DNA of 64,000 nucleotides from Hyaloperonospora brassicae. Lineage: Eukaryota; Oomycota; Peronosporomycetes; Peronosporales; Peronosporaceae. Location: positions 1-64,000 of the forward strand of contig CANTFL010000483.1 in NCBI GenBank assembly GCA_947650285.1. The letters are read 5' to 3'. The stretch's first letter is position 1. Each line of letters starts with the position of its first letter. Below the pieces are notes generated by a model, which made no database searches, was not told where the DNA came from, and was given only the letters and a program-made list of their open reading frames with translations. Below are positions 63,871-64,000 of the stretch, piece by piece. Both the position numbers and the translations under genes were made by a program.

Positions 63871-64000
63871 ATGTCTATGCGGGGTGATTCGAAGACCACA
63901 CAGCCTGCTGCTGTGCCAGCCTCTGCGGCAGACGCTTCTTCATCTGCTGCTACTTCACCGTCTTCAGCAGAAGGTGCCGCAGGCGCACGCGGTATCGCAC
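63871..64000 (+). CDS. Start of the antisense accessory ORF, second intact-looking copy (partial)
   Basis: The ATG at 63871 opens a frame collinear with the ORF at 36672 (M-S-M-R-G-D-S ... A-S-A-A-D-A-S-S-S-A-A). It runs off the window. Codon by codon against 36672, ten of roughly 21 changed codons differ only at a synonymous third position. Confidence 0.75.
   Translation, partial: MSMRGDSKTTQPAAVPASAADASSSAATSPSSAEGAAGARGIA

Noticed and set aside
1..64000. CRISPR arrays, rRNA, complete tRNA genes, bacterial operons
   Set aside because: None seen. The repeats are transposon ends, LTRs and a tandem array, and the gene features are eukaryotic.

Overview
The window looks like nuclear DNA of an oomycete, most likely a Peronosporales plant pathogen such as a downy mildew or Phytophthora relative. 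The reasons are a secreted NLP (NPP1-family) gene preceded by an oomycete-type INR+FPR core promoter, pogo transposases with short GT-AG introns, chromodomain Gypsy elements, and an otherwise repeat-packed, gene-poor landscape. Only one non-transposon gene looks intact: the NLP at 59192-59989. All assignments come from reading motifs and comparing stretches of this window with each other. No database was searched.

Layout. 1-9180 is a minus-strand L1/Tx1-like LINE: ORF2 has endonuclease, RT and a C-terminal zinc motif, and ORF1 has a zinc knuckle plus an OTU-type cysteine protease domain. 9257-12717 is a pogo-like DNA transposon with terminal inverted repeats of about 210 bp, a transposase frame broken by two TAG codons, a decayed proline/glutamine-rich gene fragment and a tRNA-like SINE. 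About 13350-28040 is an old plus-strand Gypsy relic (relic A). It was invaded by a second decayed Gypsy in minus orientation (element B, 16619-24209, with two 433-bp LTRs) and by a pogo element with a TA duplication (25438-27747). 28040-35412 is decayed AT-rich or GATC-rich sequence. 35413-45752 is bounded by inverted repeats of about 90 bp of a small DNA transposon that carries a Myb-like pseudogene. Inside it sits an old solo LTR, and inside that LTR sits a full-length Gypsy element (36152-44130) with apparently identical 390-bp LTRs and a CACTA target duplication. 45753-48960 is AT-rich. 48960-54872 is a third Gypsy relic (relic C, minus) containing an inverted copy (50345-52387) of part of relic A in which element B is reduced to a solo LTR. 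55190-55684 is another LTR-like repeat. 59192-59989 is the NLP gene. 60439-61343 is a retroposed insertion with a 17-bp target duplication and a 121-bp tandem repeat. 61620-63299 is a Copia pol relic cut by the LTR (63300-63738) of another Gypsy element running off the window.

The most unusual object is the full-length Gypsy element. Almost its whole length, including gag, pol, LTRs and untranslated parts, is a chain of short inverted repeats (arms usually 7-11 bp, loops often exactly 5 nt). Its gag and pol frames are joined by a typical -1 frameshift arrangement: slippery A-AAA-AAT, an 8-nt spacer, then a 9-bp hairpin. It also carries a 487-codon ORF on the opposite strand between pol and the 3' LTR. 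That ORF recurs in two other family members in the window and shows an excess of synonymous differences. A single 1-nt indel near 38130 would account both for the early stop of this antisense ORF and for the split of the chromodomain from pol, which suggests the intact ancestor coded on both strands over about 630 bp.
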